DNA of 64,000 bases, from contig CANJLW010000017.1 of assembly GCA_947475245.1 (NCBI GenBank), forward strand, positions 1 through 64,000, in the 5' to 3' direction. Under the pieces are notes generated by a model. It saw nothing but the letters and a program-made list of their open reading frames with translations. It had not been told where the DNA came from and did not search any database. How positions within the stretch are numbered: position 1 is the stretch's first letter; the number at the start of each line of letters is the position of its first letter. The position numbers and the translations under genes were made by a program. Origin of the DNA: Acetobacteraceae bacterium (GTDB lineage: Bacteria; Pseudomonadota; Alphaproteobacteria; Acetobacterales; Acetobacteraceae). Shown here piece by piece: positions 47,955 to 56,076 of the stretch.

Positions 47955-49147
47955 GCCGCCTCGACCGCTCGCGCGCTCATCCACTGCATCAGTTCGTCCT
48001 CGCTCATGGCCTTGCCGTACAACCACCCCTGACCGACGTCGCAGCCGACATCGCGCAGCATCGCCGCCACGACCGGCGTCTCGATCCCCTCCGCGACCAC
48101 CTGAAGGCCCAGTTCCCGGGCCATGGAGATTGTGGCGCGAACGATTTTCCATGCCTCCGGGTCGCTGTCGCAGTGCCCGACGAACGAACGGTCGATCTTC
48201 AGTTCGGAGAACGGCAACCGCAGCAATGTCAGCAACGACGAGTGCCCCGTGCCGAAATCGTCGATCGACAAGCTGACGCCCTTGATCCGCAGTCGCGTCA
48301 GCACCTCCGCCGCGATCAGCGGATTGTCGATGACCGTGCTTTCCGTGATTTCCGCGACCAGCGCGCCAGGACCCAGCGAGTGATCGCGTAGGGCCTGCTC
48401 AATCGCCTCCGGCAAGCCCGGATCGGCCAGAACCATGGGAGAAATATTCACCGCGACGCCGCAAACTGGAAAGGTCCGGCGCCAACGCCGGCAGGCTTCA
48501 AGCGAGCGGCGCAGCATCTGCGCGGTCAATCGGCCGATCAACCCGGCCTGCTCGGCCAGCGGGATAAAGACATCCGGCGCGACGGACGATCCCGGTTCCG
48601 GCATCCAACGTGCCAACGCCTCAACGCCGATCACCGACCCGTCGCGCAGCGAAACCTTGGGCTGAAATCTCGGCACGATCTCATCCGCCTCGACCGCCTC
48701 TCGCAGTGCCGCCGCCGTCGGCGGGGTAAAGGTAACGCTTGGGCCAACCGCGATCCGGGCGGGCATATCGCGCAGCAGCGCGATCAGCGCGCGGATCGAT
48801 ACCGGCTTCGCCAAGGCACCGGCGACGCGCAATCCAAGCGCCATGGCGAGGCGGGCAGTCGCGGTACGCACCCGATCGTCGAGGCGCGACACAACAATCA
48901 CCACGGGGTCAGAGCGACTGTTACGTACTACCTGAAGAAGGCTGATTCCTTCGGCCTCGCCAAGCGACAAATCCAGTACGACGACATCGTAGCATGCCTC
49001 CGCCAACCGGTCCGACGCCATGGTCAGGCTGTCGGCGCCATCCACGTGGAAGCCGATCGCCTCCACCCCGCGCGCGATGATCAACCGCTGAATGGGTTCG
49101 TCATCCACCACGAGCAGGCGGCGTCCATATTTCGACGGCACGGTCAC
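47951..49147 (-). CDS. Response regulator with EAL c-di-GMP phosphodiesterase output
   Basis: A 398-residue protein. Residues 1-125 are a receiver: LLVVDDEP acidic pair, phosphoacceptor in VVVLDLSLG, and the conserved Lys in ALAKPVS. Residues about 145-395 are a complete EAL domain: EALARW, NISP, EITEST, IDDFGTGHSS, KIDRSF and AEGIET, consistent with active hydrolysis of c-di-GMP to pGpG. GTG at 49147 begins near the receiver fold; no upstream family sequence exists. The Hpt gene follows in a 4-bp overlap. Confidence 0.88.
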   Translation of the reverse strand: MTVPSKYGRRLLVVDDEPIQRLIIARGVEAIGFHVDGADSLTMASDRLAEACYDVVVLDLSLGEAEGISLLQVVRNSRSDPVVIVVSRLDDRVRTATARLAMALGLRVAGALAKPVSIRALIALLRDMPARIAVGPSVTFTPPTAAALREAVEADEIVPRFQPKVSLRDGSVIGVEALARWMPEPGSSVAPDVFIPLAEQAGLIGRLTAQMLRRSLEACRRWRRTFPVCGVAVNISPMVLADPGLPEAIEQALRDHSLGPGALVAEITESTVIDNPLIAAEVLTRLRIKGVSLSIDDFGTGHSSLLTLLRLPFSELKIDRSFVGHCDSDPEAWKIVRATISMARELGLQVVAEGIETPVVAAMLRDVGCDVGQGWLYGKAMSEDELMQWMSARAVEAA

Positions 49148-49247
49148 GGGGTTGCCTCGGCGGTTCCTGGGATCGGAATTGTGGAGCGAAATAGTGAATA
49201 AGACGTAAACACCGACCGAGATTCGACGGGTTTCGCACGGGTTGACA

Positions 49248-49261
49248 GCCACGCGCGTGGC
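49248..49261. promoter_or_regulatory. 14-bp perfect palindrome upstream of the exported hydrolase operon
   Basis: GCCACGCGCGTGGC at 49248-49261 directly follows TTGACA (49242-49247) in the 136-bp divergent region between the receiver-EAL and hydrolase genes, 22 bp before the ATG. The TTGACA lies too near the GGAGG ribosome site (49274-49278) to be a convincing -35 box, so only the palindrome is proposed as an operator. Confidence 0.4.
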
Positions 49262-49283
49262 CTTCTCTTCTGTGGAGGTGCCT

Positions 49284-50156
49284 ATGCGTTCGATCCTGTT
49301 CGCCATCCTGATCTACGTGTTCGCCGTACCGTCCGCGCGCGGGGAACCCCCACGCGTCGCGCGGGATCGATGGATCGTCACCAGCGACGGCGTTAGGCTG
49401 CACTACCTCGAAGCGGGTTCGACCAACGCGACACGTACAATCCTGTTTGTTCCGGGCTGGACGATGCCGGCCTGGATTTGGGAAGGGCAGCTTCACGCGC
49501 TGTCGGCTCGCTACCGTGTCGTCGCGATGGACCCGCGCGGACAAGGCAAATCGGATGTTCCCGCAACCGGCTACGAACCGATCAGACGCGGGCGGGACAT
49601 CGCGGACGTTGTCCGACACCTGGGACCGGACCCGGTGGTGATCGTCGGTTGGTCTCTCGGCGTGCTCGACACGCTTGCCTCCATCGCGACCGTCGGCGAC
49701 CGGGCCGTCGCCGGGCTGGTGCTGGTGGACAATTCGGTAGGGGAGGAACCGGCCCCTCTCGCGCCGCCGCCCACGACAGGCCCACCGCCCGCGCCGCCAC
49801 CGCACGCCGAGCGGATGAAACAGTTTGTTCATGCGATGTTTCGCCGCCCGCGCGACCCAGCGTGGCTCGATCGGCTGATCCAGGATTGCCTGCGCACGCC
49901 GGAACCCGCGAGCAAGGCACTGCTTGCTTACCCAATGCCGCGCACGTATTGGAAAGAAGCGGTCTATGCCACCACGCGGCCCGTGTTATATGTGGTCCGT
50001 CCACGTTGGGCAGCGCAGGCTGAGAATCTGGTCCGCAATCGACCAGGCACGGAGACCGAGATTTTTACCGACGCCGGCCACGCTCTGTTCGTCGACGAAG
50101 CGGCTCGCTTCAACGCACTTCTTGACGGCTTCCTCCGCCGTCGGGTCTGGCGATGA
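49284..50156 (+). CDS. Exported alpha/beta hydrolase
   Basis: A 290-residue alpha/beta-hydrolase. The leader MRSILFAILIYVFAVPSARG is a Sec signal peptide. LFVPGWTMPAWIW is the oxyanion segment, GWSLG carries the nucleophile Ser, and DAGHALFVDEA the catalytic His. A Pro-rich insertion of about 18 residues precedes the cap region. ATG at 49284 has GGAGG 6 nt upstream. It opens a three-gene coupled operon with a membrane polyamine-synthase-like protein and a Tat-type methyltransferase. Ester or amide substrate unknown. Confidence 0.82.
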   Translation: MRSILFAILIYVFAVPSARGEPPRVARDRWIVTSDGVRLHYLEAGSTNATRTILFVPGWTMPAWIWEGQLHALSARYRVVAMDPRGQGKSDVPATGYEPIRRGRDIADVVRHLGPDPVVIVGWSLGVLDTLASIATVGDRAVAGLVLVDNSVGEEPAPLAPPPTTGPPPAPPPHAERMKQFVHAMFRRPRDPAWLDRLIQDCLRTPEPASKALLAYPMPRTYWKEAVYATTRPVLYVVRPRWAAQAENLVRNRPGTETEIFTDAGHALFVDEAARFNALLDGFLRRRVWR

Positions 50157-52606
50157 AACTGCTGCCGCTCTTTCTGGTATCCATGGCCGCCGTTGGCTAC
50201 GAAACGGCGTTGACTCGCTATTTCGCCGTCGCGAAATGGTCGGAATACGGGTACTGGGTCATCTCCATCGTCATGGTCGGCTTCGCGCTCAGCGGCGTGG
50301 TGCTGGCGCTGTTCCGCGACAGCTTCGCCCGCCGCGGCGACCTGCTGCTGGCGTGGCTACCGGCGATTCTGGTTCTGACAGCGGCCGGCGGCTTCTACTG
50401 CACGACCATCAACCCGTTTAACCCGCTGCAATTGCAGAATCAGGCGACCTGGGAATCGCAGATCTGGAACATCGCCGGATATTACGCCGCGCTGCTGCCG
50501 TTCTTCTTCCTGACCGGCGTTTTCATCAGCATCACGTTCATCCTCAACGCCCGTCGGATCGGCGCGGTCTATGGTTACGACCTGACCGGGGCTGGGGCCG
50601 GGGCCGCGCTGGTGCTGATCGCCATGTATGCCGTGCACGCCTTCGATCTCGTGCCGCTTCTGCTGATCCCCATTGCGCTCAGCGCGATTTTCACCCCCGG
50701 CCCCCATCGGCTGCACGCATCCCTGGCGGCGCTCGCGGCCCTGATCGTCGCGGAAGGCCTGCTGCTGACCGGCACTCAGCCCGCGTTTAACGACTTCAAG
50801 GCGATCTATGCGCCGCTGAACACGCCCGACGCCAAGATCGTCGCGACCGTCAAGTCACCGCGCGGCGACTACCAATTGCTGGACGACTTTACCGAGCGGG
50901 TCGACACCGACATTTCCAATAATGCCGGCATGATGGGACTGCCGGGGCCGCCGGACACGTTCGGCCTGTATCGCGACGGCAATCGCATCGCCGCGCTGCC
51001 CAAACCCGGCCCAATCGATGTCGGCTATACTCGCGCCGGCCTCGCCGCCCTGCCCTACGAATTGATCCCCAACGCCCGCGTGCTGATCGCCGGCGCATCC
51101 GGCGGGTTCCGCGTGGCAGAGGCGCTGTCGATGGGCGCGATCAAAATCCGGGTGCTGGAATCCGAACCCGTGCTGGCGGACGCCCTGACCTCCGGCTTAT
51201 GGCCGGCGCTGCCGATGCCGATCGATCCGGCGGTACGCGTGGGCCGTGAAAGTGTCCCGACCGCGGTCAGCCAGGGCGTCTACGATATCGTCGATCTGTC
51301 CGCCGACTTCCTCGACGCGGCGGAAGCCAACGCCACCGCCTTCACGACCCAGGCCATCGCGACCTATGTGCGCCAATTGGCGCCGGGCGGCGTGGTCTCA
51401 ATCCCCGTCTCCATCCGCGACTTTCCCGTCTATGCGCTGCGCATGCTGGCGACGGTGCGCGATGGACTACTGCTCGCCGGCATTCGCGATCCGCGCGATC
51501 ATGTCGTGGTGTACCGCTCCGCCTGGTCCGTCCGCATCCTTCTGTCGCGCGATGCCTGGACGCCCGCCGCCGTCGCCGCGATCCGCGCCTTCTGCGACAA
51601 GCGGTCCTTCGACGTCTCCTGGTATCCCGGCATCGATATCGTTGCCGCCCGCGCCACGCTCTATAACGATCTACCGGTGATCGCCTTCGACACTGGGCAG
51701 GTCTCGATCGGCTCCGCGGAAGACGCCATCGCCAACGAAGCGGAAGCGACGCTGATCGGACGGGAAACACCGTCCGCCGCGACCTTCAACCTGTCGCCGA
51801 TCACCCTCGACCGCCCCTTCTTCTACGCCATTCTCCGCCTCGACCAGCTCGGCACCATCCTGAAACGGCTGGAAATCCTGCCGCAGGCGGAAGTCGGCGC
51901 GCTGGTCAACATCGCCGTACTCGGACAGGCAATCGTCATCGCGGTCCTGGTCCTGGCCGTGCCGCTGATCGCGCCCGGGCGGCTGCGCTCGTTTGGCGGC
52001 GCGGGCGGTGCCAGCCTTTGGCGCGCGGTCGCCTATTTCCCGGCCCTCGGTCTCGGCTTCCTGTTCATCGAGATGTTCCTGATCGAGAAAGCCAGCCTCT
52101 GGCTGAACGATCGAACCAGCGGCTTCGCGCTTGTATTGACCGGCATGCTGGTGTTTTCCGGCATCGGCAGCATGGCCGCATCGCGCTACGCCGACGCGCC
52201 TCGCTCTGGTGCCATCATGGTCTGCGGCATCGTCATCGCCTGGTGCATCGCCGTCCTGATGCTGCTGCAACCGTTGATCCTCGCGACCATGCCGTTGCCC
52301 TGGATCGCCCGCGCCGCGCTATTGCTGGTGATTATCGCCCCCGTCTCACTCGCGCTCGGCTTGCCCTTCCCGCTTGGCCTTTCCCGCATGGGCGAGTCCG
52401 GGTTCCTGCCCTGGGCCTGGGGCTTGAACGGGGCATTTTCCGTTGTCGCGACACCATTGGCCAATCTGATCGCCCGCGAAGCCGGATTCGACAGGGTTCT
52501 GTTATGCTCGGCGATCCTGTATGGCGTGGCTTTGATAACCTTTCCTATCATGAGGAACCGCCCAGCGTGGCAAACTCGATCAACCAACTTACCCGTCGCG
52601 GACTGA
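50153..52606 (+). CDS. Multi-pass membrane protein with spermidine-synthase-like domain
   Basis: An 817-residue protein. About seven transmembrane helices span residues 1-215 (FLVSMAAVGYETALTRYF onward), a soluble Rossmann region covers about 225-560, and a further seven or so helices cover 570-805. In the Rossmann part, RVLIAGASGGFRVAEAL stands where aminopropyltransferases have GGGDG, followed by RVLESEPVL and YDIVDLSADF, so the SAM-type fold is kept but the classical catalytic pocket is altered. It starts in an ATGA overlap. Probably transports or modifies a small substrate across the membrane; function unproven. Confidence 0.7.
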   Translation: MKLLPLFLVSMAAVGYETALTRYFAVAKWSEYGYWVISIVMVGFALSGVVLALFRDSFARRGDLLLAWLPAILVLTAAGGFYCTTINPFNPLQLQNQATWESQIWNIAGYYAALLPFFFLTGVFISITFILNARRIGAVYGYDLTGAGAGAALVLIAMYAVHAFDLVPLLLIPIALSAIFTPGPHRLHASLAALAALIVAEGLLLTGTQPAFNDFKAIYAPLNTPDAKIVATVKSPRGDYQLLDDFTERVDTDISNNAGMMGLPGPPDTFGLYRDGNRIAALPKPGPIDVGYTRAGLAALPYELIPNARVLIAGASGGFRVAEALSMGAIKIRVLESEPVLADALTSGLWPALPMPIDPAVRVGRESVPTAVSQGVYDIVDLSADFLDAAEANATAFTTQAIATYVRQLAPGGVVSIPVSIRDFPVYALRMLATVRDGLLLAGIRDPRDHVVVYRSAWSVRILLSRDAWTPAAVAAIRAFCDKRSFDVSWYPGIDIVAARATLYNDLPVIAFDTGQVSIGSAEDAIANEAEATLIGRETPSAATFNLSPITLDRPFFYAILRLDQLGTILKRLEILPQAEVGALVNIAVLGQAIVIAVLVLAVPLIAPGRLRSFGGAGGASLWRAVAYFPALGLGFLFIEMFLIEKASLWLNDRTSGFALVLTGMLVFSGIGSMAASRYADAPRSGAIMVCGIVIAWCIAVLMLLQPLILATMPLPWIARAALLLVIIAPVSLALGLPFPLGLSRMGESGFLPWAWGLNGAFSVVATPLANLIAREAGFDRVLLCSAILYGVALITFPIMRNRPAWQTRSTNLPVAD

Positions 52607-53439
52607 TTTCCGGTGCCGCATGCCTCGCCCCCGCGCTTCTGAGCCGCCCCTCGTTCGCCGCCTCCGCCTGGAATAAGGCCGCCTTCGAAAAGGCCATGCA
52701 GGAATCCGGGCGTCCCGTCAGCCTGAGCGATGCCCAGTTCGACGCGATCCAGCGGCGCAAGCCGATCGCCATGCGCCGCATCGAATCCTATCTGAAGGAA
52801 CGGCTGGGTTCGGCCGATCCCGCCGTGATGGCAGCTTTCGAGGCCGTGCCGCGCGAATATTACCATTATCTGTATTCCGACCGACGCGCGACGCCGGGCG
52901 ACGCCTATGAAGACAACCCCAAGCCCTGGGCCTTGGGCTATGGGTCGGCGTTGTCAGACTATCTGGGGCAGGCCTACATGACCCAGATCTGCAAGCCCGC
53001 GCCTGGCGAAGTGACGCTTGAAATCGGCACCGGCAGCGGCTTCCAAAGCTCCCTGCTCTCCCGCATCGTCAAGGACTCCTACTCGATCGAGATCATCGAG
53101 CCACTCGGCAAGGCGGTCGGTAAAATCTTCGCGCCATTGGGCTACACCAATGTGCACAGCCGCGTCGGCGACGGGTATTTCGGCTGGCCGGAAATCCAGG
53201 GCGGGTTCGACATCATCATCGTCACCTGCGCCGCAACCTTCGCGCCGCCCGAACTGTTCAAGCAGTTGAAGCCGAACGGTCGTATGATCATCCCCATCGG
53301 ACAGCCGTTCAAGCGCGGTCAGGTGCTGTATGTTTACACCAAGGACGCCGAGGGCAAGATCCACTCGAAGCGCGACGTCGGCGTCTTCTTCATCCCGATG
53401 ACGGGCGCGATCCAGAAAAGCCAGCCTCCCCGCGAATAG
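52567..53439 (+). CDS. Protein-L-isoaspartate O-methyltransferase-like protein with Tat-type leader
   Basis: A 290-residue protein. The N-terminus SINQLTRRGLISGAACLAPALLSRPSFAAS is a twin-arginine-like signal. The core has PCMT features: LGYGSALSDYLGQAYMTQI, VTLEIGTGSGFQSSLLSRIV as SAM motif I and LKPNGRMIIPIG. Usual PCMT is cytoplasmic, so export would be unusual because SAM is scarce outside. GTG at 52567 has TGAGGAA upstream and overlaps the membrane-protein gene by 40 bp. It may have a different, extracytoplasmic role or be retained inside. Confidence 0.72.
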   Translation: MANSINQLTRRGLISGAACLAPALLSRPSFAASAWNKAAFEKAMQESGRPVSLSDAQFDAIQRRKPIAMRRIESYLKERLGSADPAVMAAFEAVPREYYHYLYSDRRATPGDAYEDNPKPWALGYGSALSDYLGQAYMTQICKPAPGEVTLEIGTGSGFQSSLLSRIVKDSYSIEIIEPLGKAVGKIFAPLGYTNVHSRVGDGYFGWPEIQGGFDIIIVTCAATFAPPELFKQLKPNGRMIIPIGQPFKRGQVLYVYTKDAEGKIHSKRDVGVFFIPMTGAIQKSQPPRE

Positions 53440-53463
53440 CGTCATCAACATAAGCGAGCACCC

Positions 53464-54780
53464 ATGCGAATCTCGGTCTTCGGTATCGGTTATGTAGGCG
53501 TGGTGTCCTGCGGGTGTCTGGCCGAACTCGGGCACGAGGTGATCGGTGTCGACGTAACGCCCGAAAAGGTGGCGCTGCTTGCCGGCGGACGCTCTCCGAT
53601 CGTCGAGGAAGAGATCGACCATCTGATCGCCGATGCCGTTGCCAAGGGGCGGCTGACAGCGACGGCGGATGTCGCTGACGCCGTCGCGCGCACCGAAGTC
53701 TCCTTCATCTCCGTCGGCACGCCCAGCGCGGCCGACGGCAGCGTCGCCCTTGGCGCGGTGGACAACGTCGTGGCATCGATCGGTCGAGCACTGCGGGACA
53801 AACCGGGGAGCCATGCCGTCGTGATGCGCTCCACCGTGCCGCCGGGCACCGGAGAGGATCGGGTCATCCCGATCCTGGAGCAGGCGGCGGGCCGAAAGAT
53901 CGGCGATCGGCTGTACTACTACAGTAACCCGGAGTTTCTGCGCGAAGGCTCGTCGGTCAAGGATTTCCGCGCCCCGCCGTTCACGTTGATCGGCGCCCCC
54001 GAAGGCGACGATGCCGCGATGCTGCGCGCCATCTATGCCCCGATCGCCGCCCCGGTGCATGTCGCGCCGTTACGGGTCGCCGAAAGCGTCAAGCATATCT
54101 CCAACGTCTATCACGCGGTGAAACTCGCCTTCGCCAACGAAGCGGGTGCCATCCTGTCATCCTATGGCGTCGATGCGCGGGAAGCGTTTCGCCTGCTGTG
54201 CGAGGATCGCGTGCTGAACGTGTCGCCGGCCTATCTGCGTCCCGGCTTCGCGTTTGGCGGCTCCTGCCTGCCCAAGGATATCCGCAGCTTCCTGGCACTG
54301 GCGGAAGACCGCAACATCGCCGCGCCGTTCCTGAAGAACGTGCTGCCGTCGAATATCGCCAATATCGATCGCACGTTCGAGGCGATTGCCCGTCATGGCC
54401 GCCAACCCGTCAGCCTGTTCGGCCTGGCCTTCAAGCAAGGCACCGACGACCTGCGGGAATCCCCCTTCGTGCAGTTGGCCGAACGCCTGTTGGGCAAGGG
54501 CTTCGACCTGCGCATCTATGATCGTTTCGTGCAGGTCGCACGCCTGATGGGGTCCAACCGCGCCTATATCGAACGGGAAATCCCGCATCTGGAGCGTCTG
54601 ATGGTCATCAGCCCGGAAGCGGCGCTGTCATCCAGCCGCATCGCGGTCATCGGGCATGTATCGGCGGAGGACCGGCCGGCGCTGCTGGCCGCGCTGTCCG
54701 GCCATATCGTCATCGATCTCGCCGGCATCGCCGAACTGCGCGCCCATCCGGGGATCGACTATCACGGATTATGTTGGTGA
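53464..54780 (+). CDS. algD: GDP-mannose 6-dehydrogenase
   Basis: A 438-residue UDP/GDP-sugar dehydrogenase: N-terminal NAD motif GIGYVGVVSCGCLAELG, SNPEFLREGSSVKDFRAPP, catalytic Cys in FAFGGSCLPKD and FKQGTDDLRESPFVQLAERLL. GSCLPKD (rather than GSCFPKD) and the terminal CW match the AlgD branch, which makes GDP-mannuronate, more than UDP-glucose dehydrogenases. The next gene is a glycosyltransferase. No other alginate gene is present, so it probably serves a different uronic-acid polymer. Confidence 0.82.
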   Translation: MRISVFGIGYVGVVSCGCLAELGHEVIGVDVTPEKVALLAGGRSPIVEEEIDHLIADAVAKGRLTATADVADAVARTEVSFISVGTPSAADGSVALGAVDNVVASIGRALRDKPGSHAVVMRSTVPPGTGEDRVIPILEQAAGRKIGDRLYYYSNPEFLREGSSVKDFRAPPFTLIGAPEGDDAAMLRAIYAPIAAPVHVAPLRVAESVKHISNVYHAVKLAFANEAGAILSSYGVDAREAFRLLCEDRVLNVSPAYLRPGFAFGGSCLPKDIRSFLALAEDRNIAAPFLKNVLPSNIANIDRTFEAIARHGRQPVSLFGLAFKQGTDDLRESPFVQLAERLLGKGFDLRIYDRFVQVARLMGSNRAYIEREIPHLERLMVISPEAALSSSRIAVIGHVSAEDRPALLAALSGHIVIDLAGIAELRAHPGIDYHGLCW

Positions 54781-54832
54781 CGATCGGCGCTCACCGGCCG
54801 CGCCGAACGCTATCCGGCGGAGTGCGTTGATC

Positions 54833-56068
54833 ATGCGGCCGCGCATGCTCTTTGTCAGCCCGCGCTTTCTGTTCCCTATGGATCAGGGCGGCAAAATCCG
54901 CACCGGCAACATCCTGCGCGGCCTTAAGGGCGGCGCCTTCGATGTCACGCTGGCATCGCCCGCGCCGCGTGAACTGGCCCGCTTCGCCGCCGATATCGAC
55001 GCCGCCTGCGACCATTTTCTGTCCTGGCCGGAACAACCGCCCTCTCGCCTGCGTCGCCTGCTGGCGTTGGCCGATCGCCTTCCCGTTGCCGCAGCCACAG
55101 ACCGCTCCGCGGCCGGCAGCGCCGTCGTCGCGCGCGCCCTGGCGACCCGCCCTGACGTCGCGGTGGTTGATTTTCCGCATGCCGGCGTGTTGGCCCCAGG
55201 CCGGATCGACGCCGCCAGCGTGATGTTCACGCATAACGTCGAGGCGGAAATTTTCGAACGCCACGCCGCCCGCACGCGCGGACTTTGGCACCTGATCTGG
55301 AGCCAGCAGAGCCGCAAAATGCGGCGCTTCGAGGCGGAGACACTGCAACGCTTCGACAGCGTCGTCGCCGTTTCCAAACGCGATGCCGAGGTATTGACCA
55401 AGCGCTATGCCCTGCCGGTGGTGGAGGATATCGACACCGGCGTCGATCTGGATTTCTTCGCGTTCCAACCCGAAGCCGCCGCCCCCGATCCGGGCGCGGA
55501 CGGCGGCATGCTCGTCTTCACGGCGACCATGAGTTGGGCGGCGAATGTCGAGGGTATCCATTTTCTGCTCGACGACGTCTGGCCGACCCTGCTGCGCGCG
55601 CGCCCCAACATCAAAGCCGTCATCATCGGGCGCAATCCACCGGCATCGCTGTCCGACAAAATCCGGGAACGCGGTCTGAACGTGACCCTGACGGGGTTTG
55701 TCGACGATATCCGCCCCTATGTCGCCGCAAGCCATGTCTACGTCATCCCCCTGTTCGTCGGCAGCGGCACGCGGATCAAGGCGTTCGAGGCGATGGCGAT
55801 GGGTCGCCCCGTCGTTTCAACCTCTCTGGGTATCGAGGGCCTGGAGGTCACCGACAATGAACACTTCCTGCGCGCCGACGACGCCGCCGCGTTTTCCACC
55901 GCGATCCTCGGGTTGCTCGACGATGCCGCGATGCGTGGCCGCGTCGCCCGAGCCGCGCGCGATCTGATGGAAGCGAAATTCTCCTGGAAACAGGTGGCGC
56001 GTCAGTTCGAGGCAATCTGTCTGCGCGCGCTGGAACGCCGTAACGTCGGACACTCCTCGTCCGAATAG
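54833..56068 (+). CDS. Sugar transferase, GT-B family 4-like
   Basis: A 411-residue GT-B protein with FLFPMDQGGKIRTGNILRGL (acceptor-side glycine loop), VMFTHNVEAEIFERH, and the C-terminal donor lobe ending VPLFVGSGTRIKAFEAMAMGRPVVSTSLGIEGLEV, the pattern of the stp2/PEP-CTERM-associated sugar transferases. ATG at 54833 follows the GDP-mannose dehydrogenase stop by 52 bp. It may use the GDP-mannuronate made by that enzyme. Confidence 0.8.
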   Translation: MRPRMLFVSPRFLFPMDQGGKIRTGNILRGLKGGAFDVTLASPAPRELARFAADIDAACDHFLSWPEQPPSRLRRLLALADRLPVAAATDRSAAGSAVVARALATRPDVAVVDFPHAGVLAPGRIDAASVMFTHNVEAEIFERHAARTRGLWHLIWSQQSRKMRRFEAETLQRFDSVVAVSKRDAEVLTKRYALPVVEDIDTGVDLDFFAFQPEAAAPDPGADGGMLVFTATMSWAANVEGIHFLLDDVWPTLLRARPNIKAVIIGRNPPASLSDKIRERGLNVTLTGFVDDIRPYVAASHVYVIPLFVGSGTRIKAFEAMAMGRPVVSTSLGIEGLEVTDNEHFLRADDAAAFSTAILGLLDDAAMRGRVARAARDLMEAKFSWKQVARQFEAICLRALERRNVGHSSSE

Positions 56069-56076
56069 GCCAGGAC

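Noticed and set aside
49242-49247. TTGACA as a -35 box for the hydrolase operon
   Set aside because: A 17-bp spacing puts the -10 on CTCTTC and the transcript start at the ribosome site, which is implausible.
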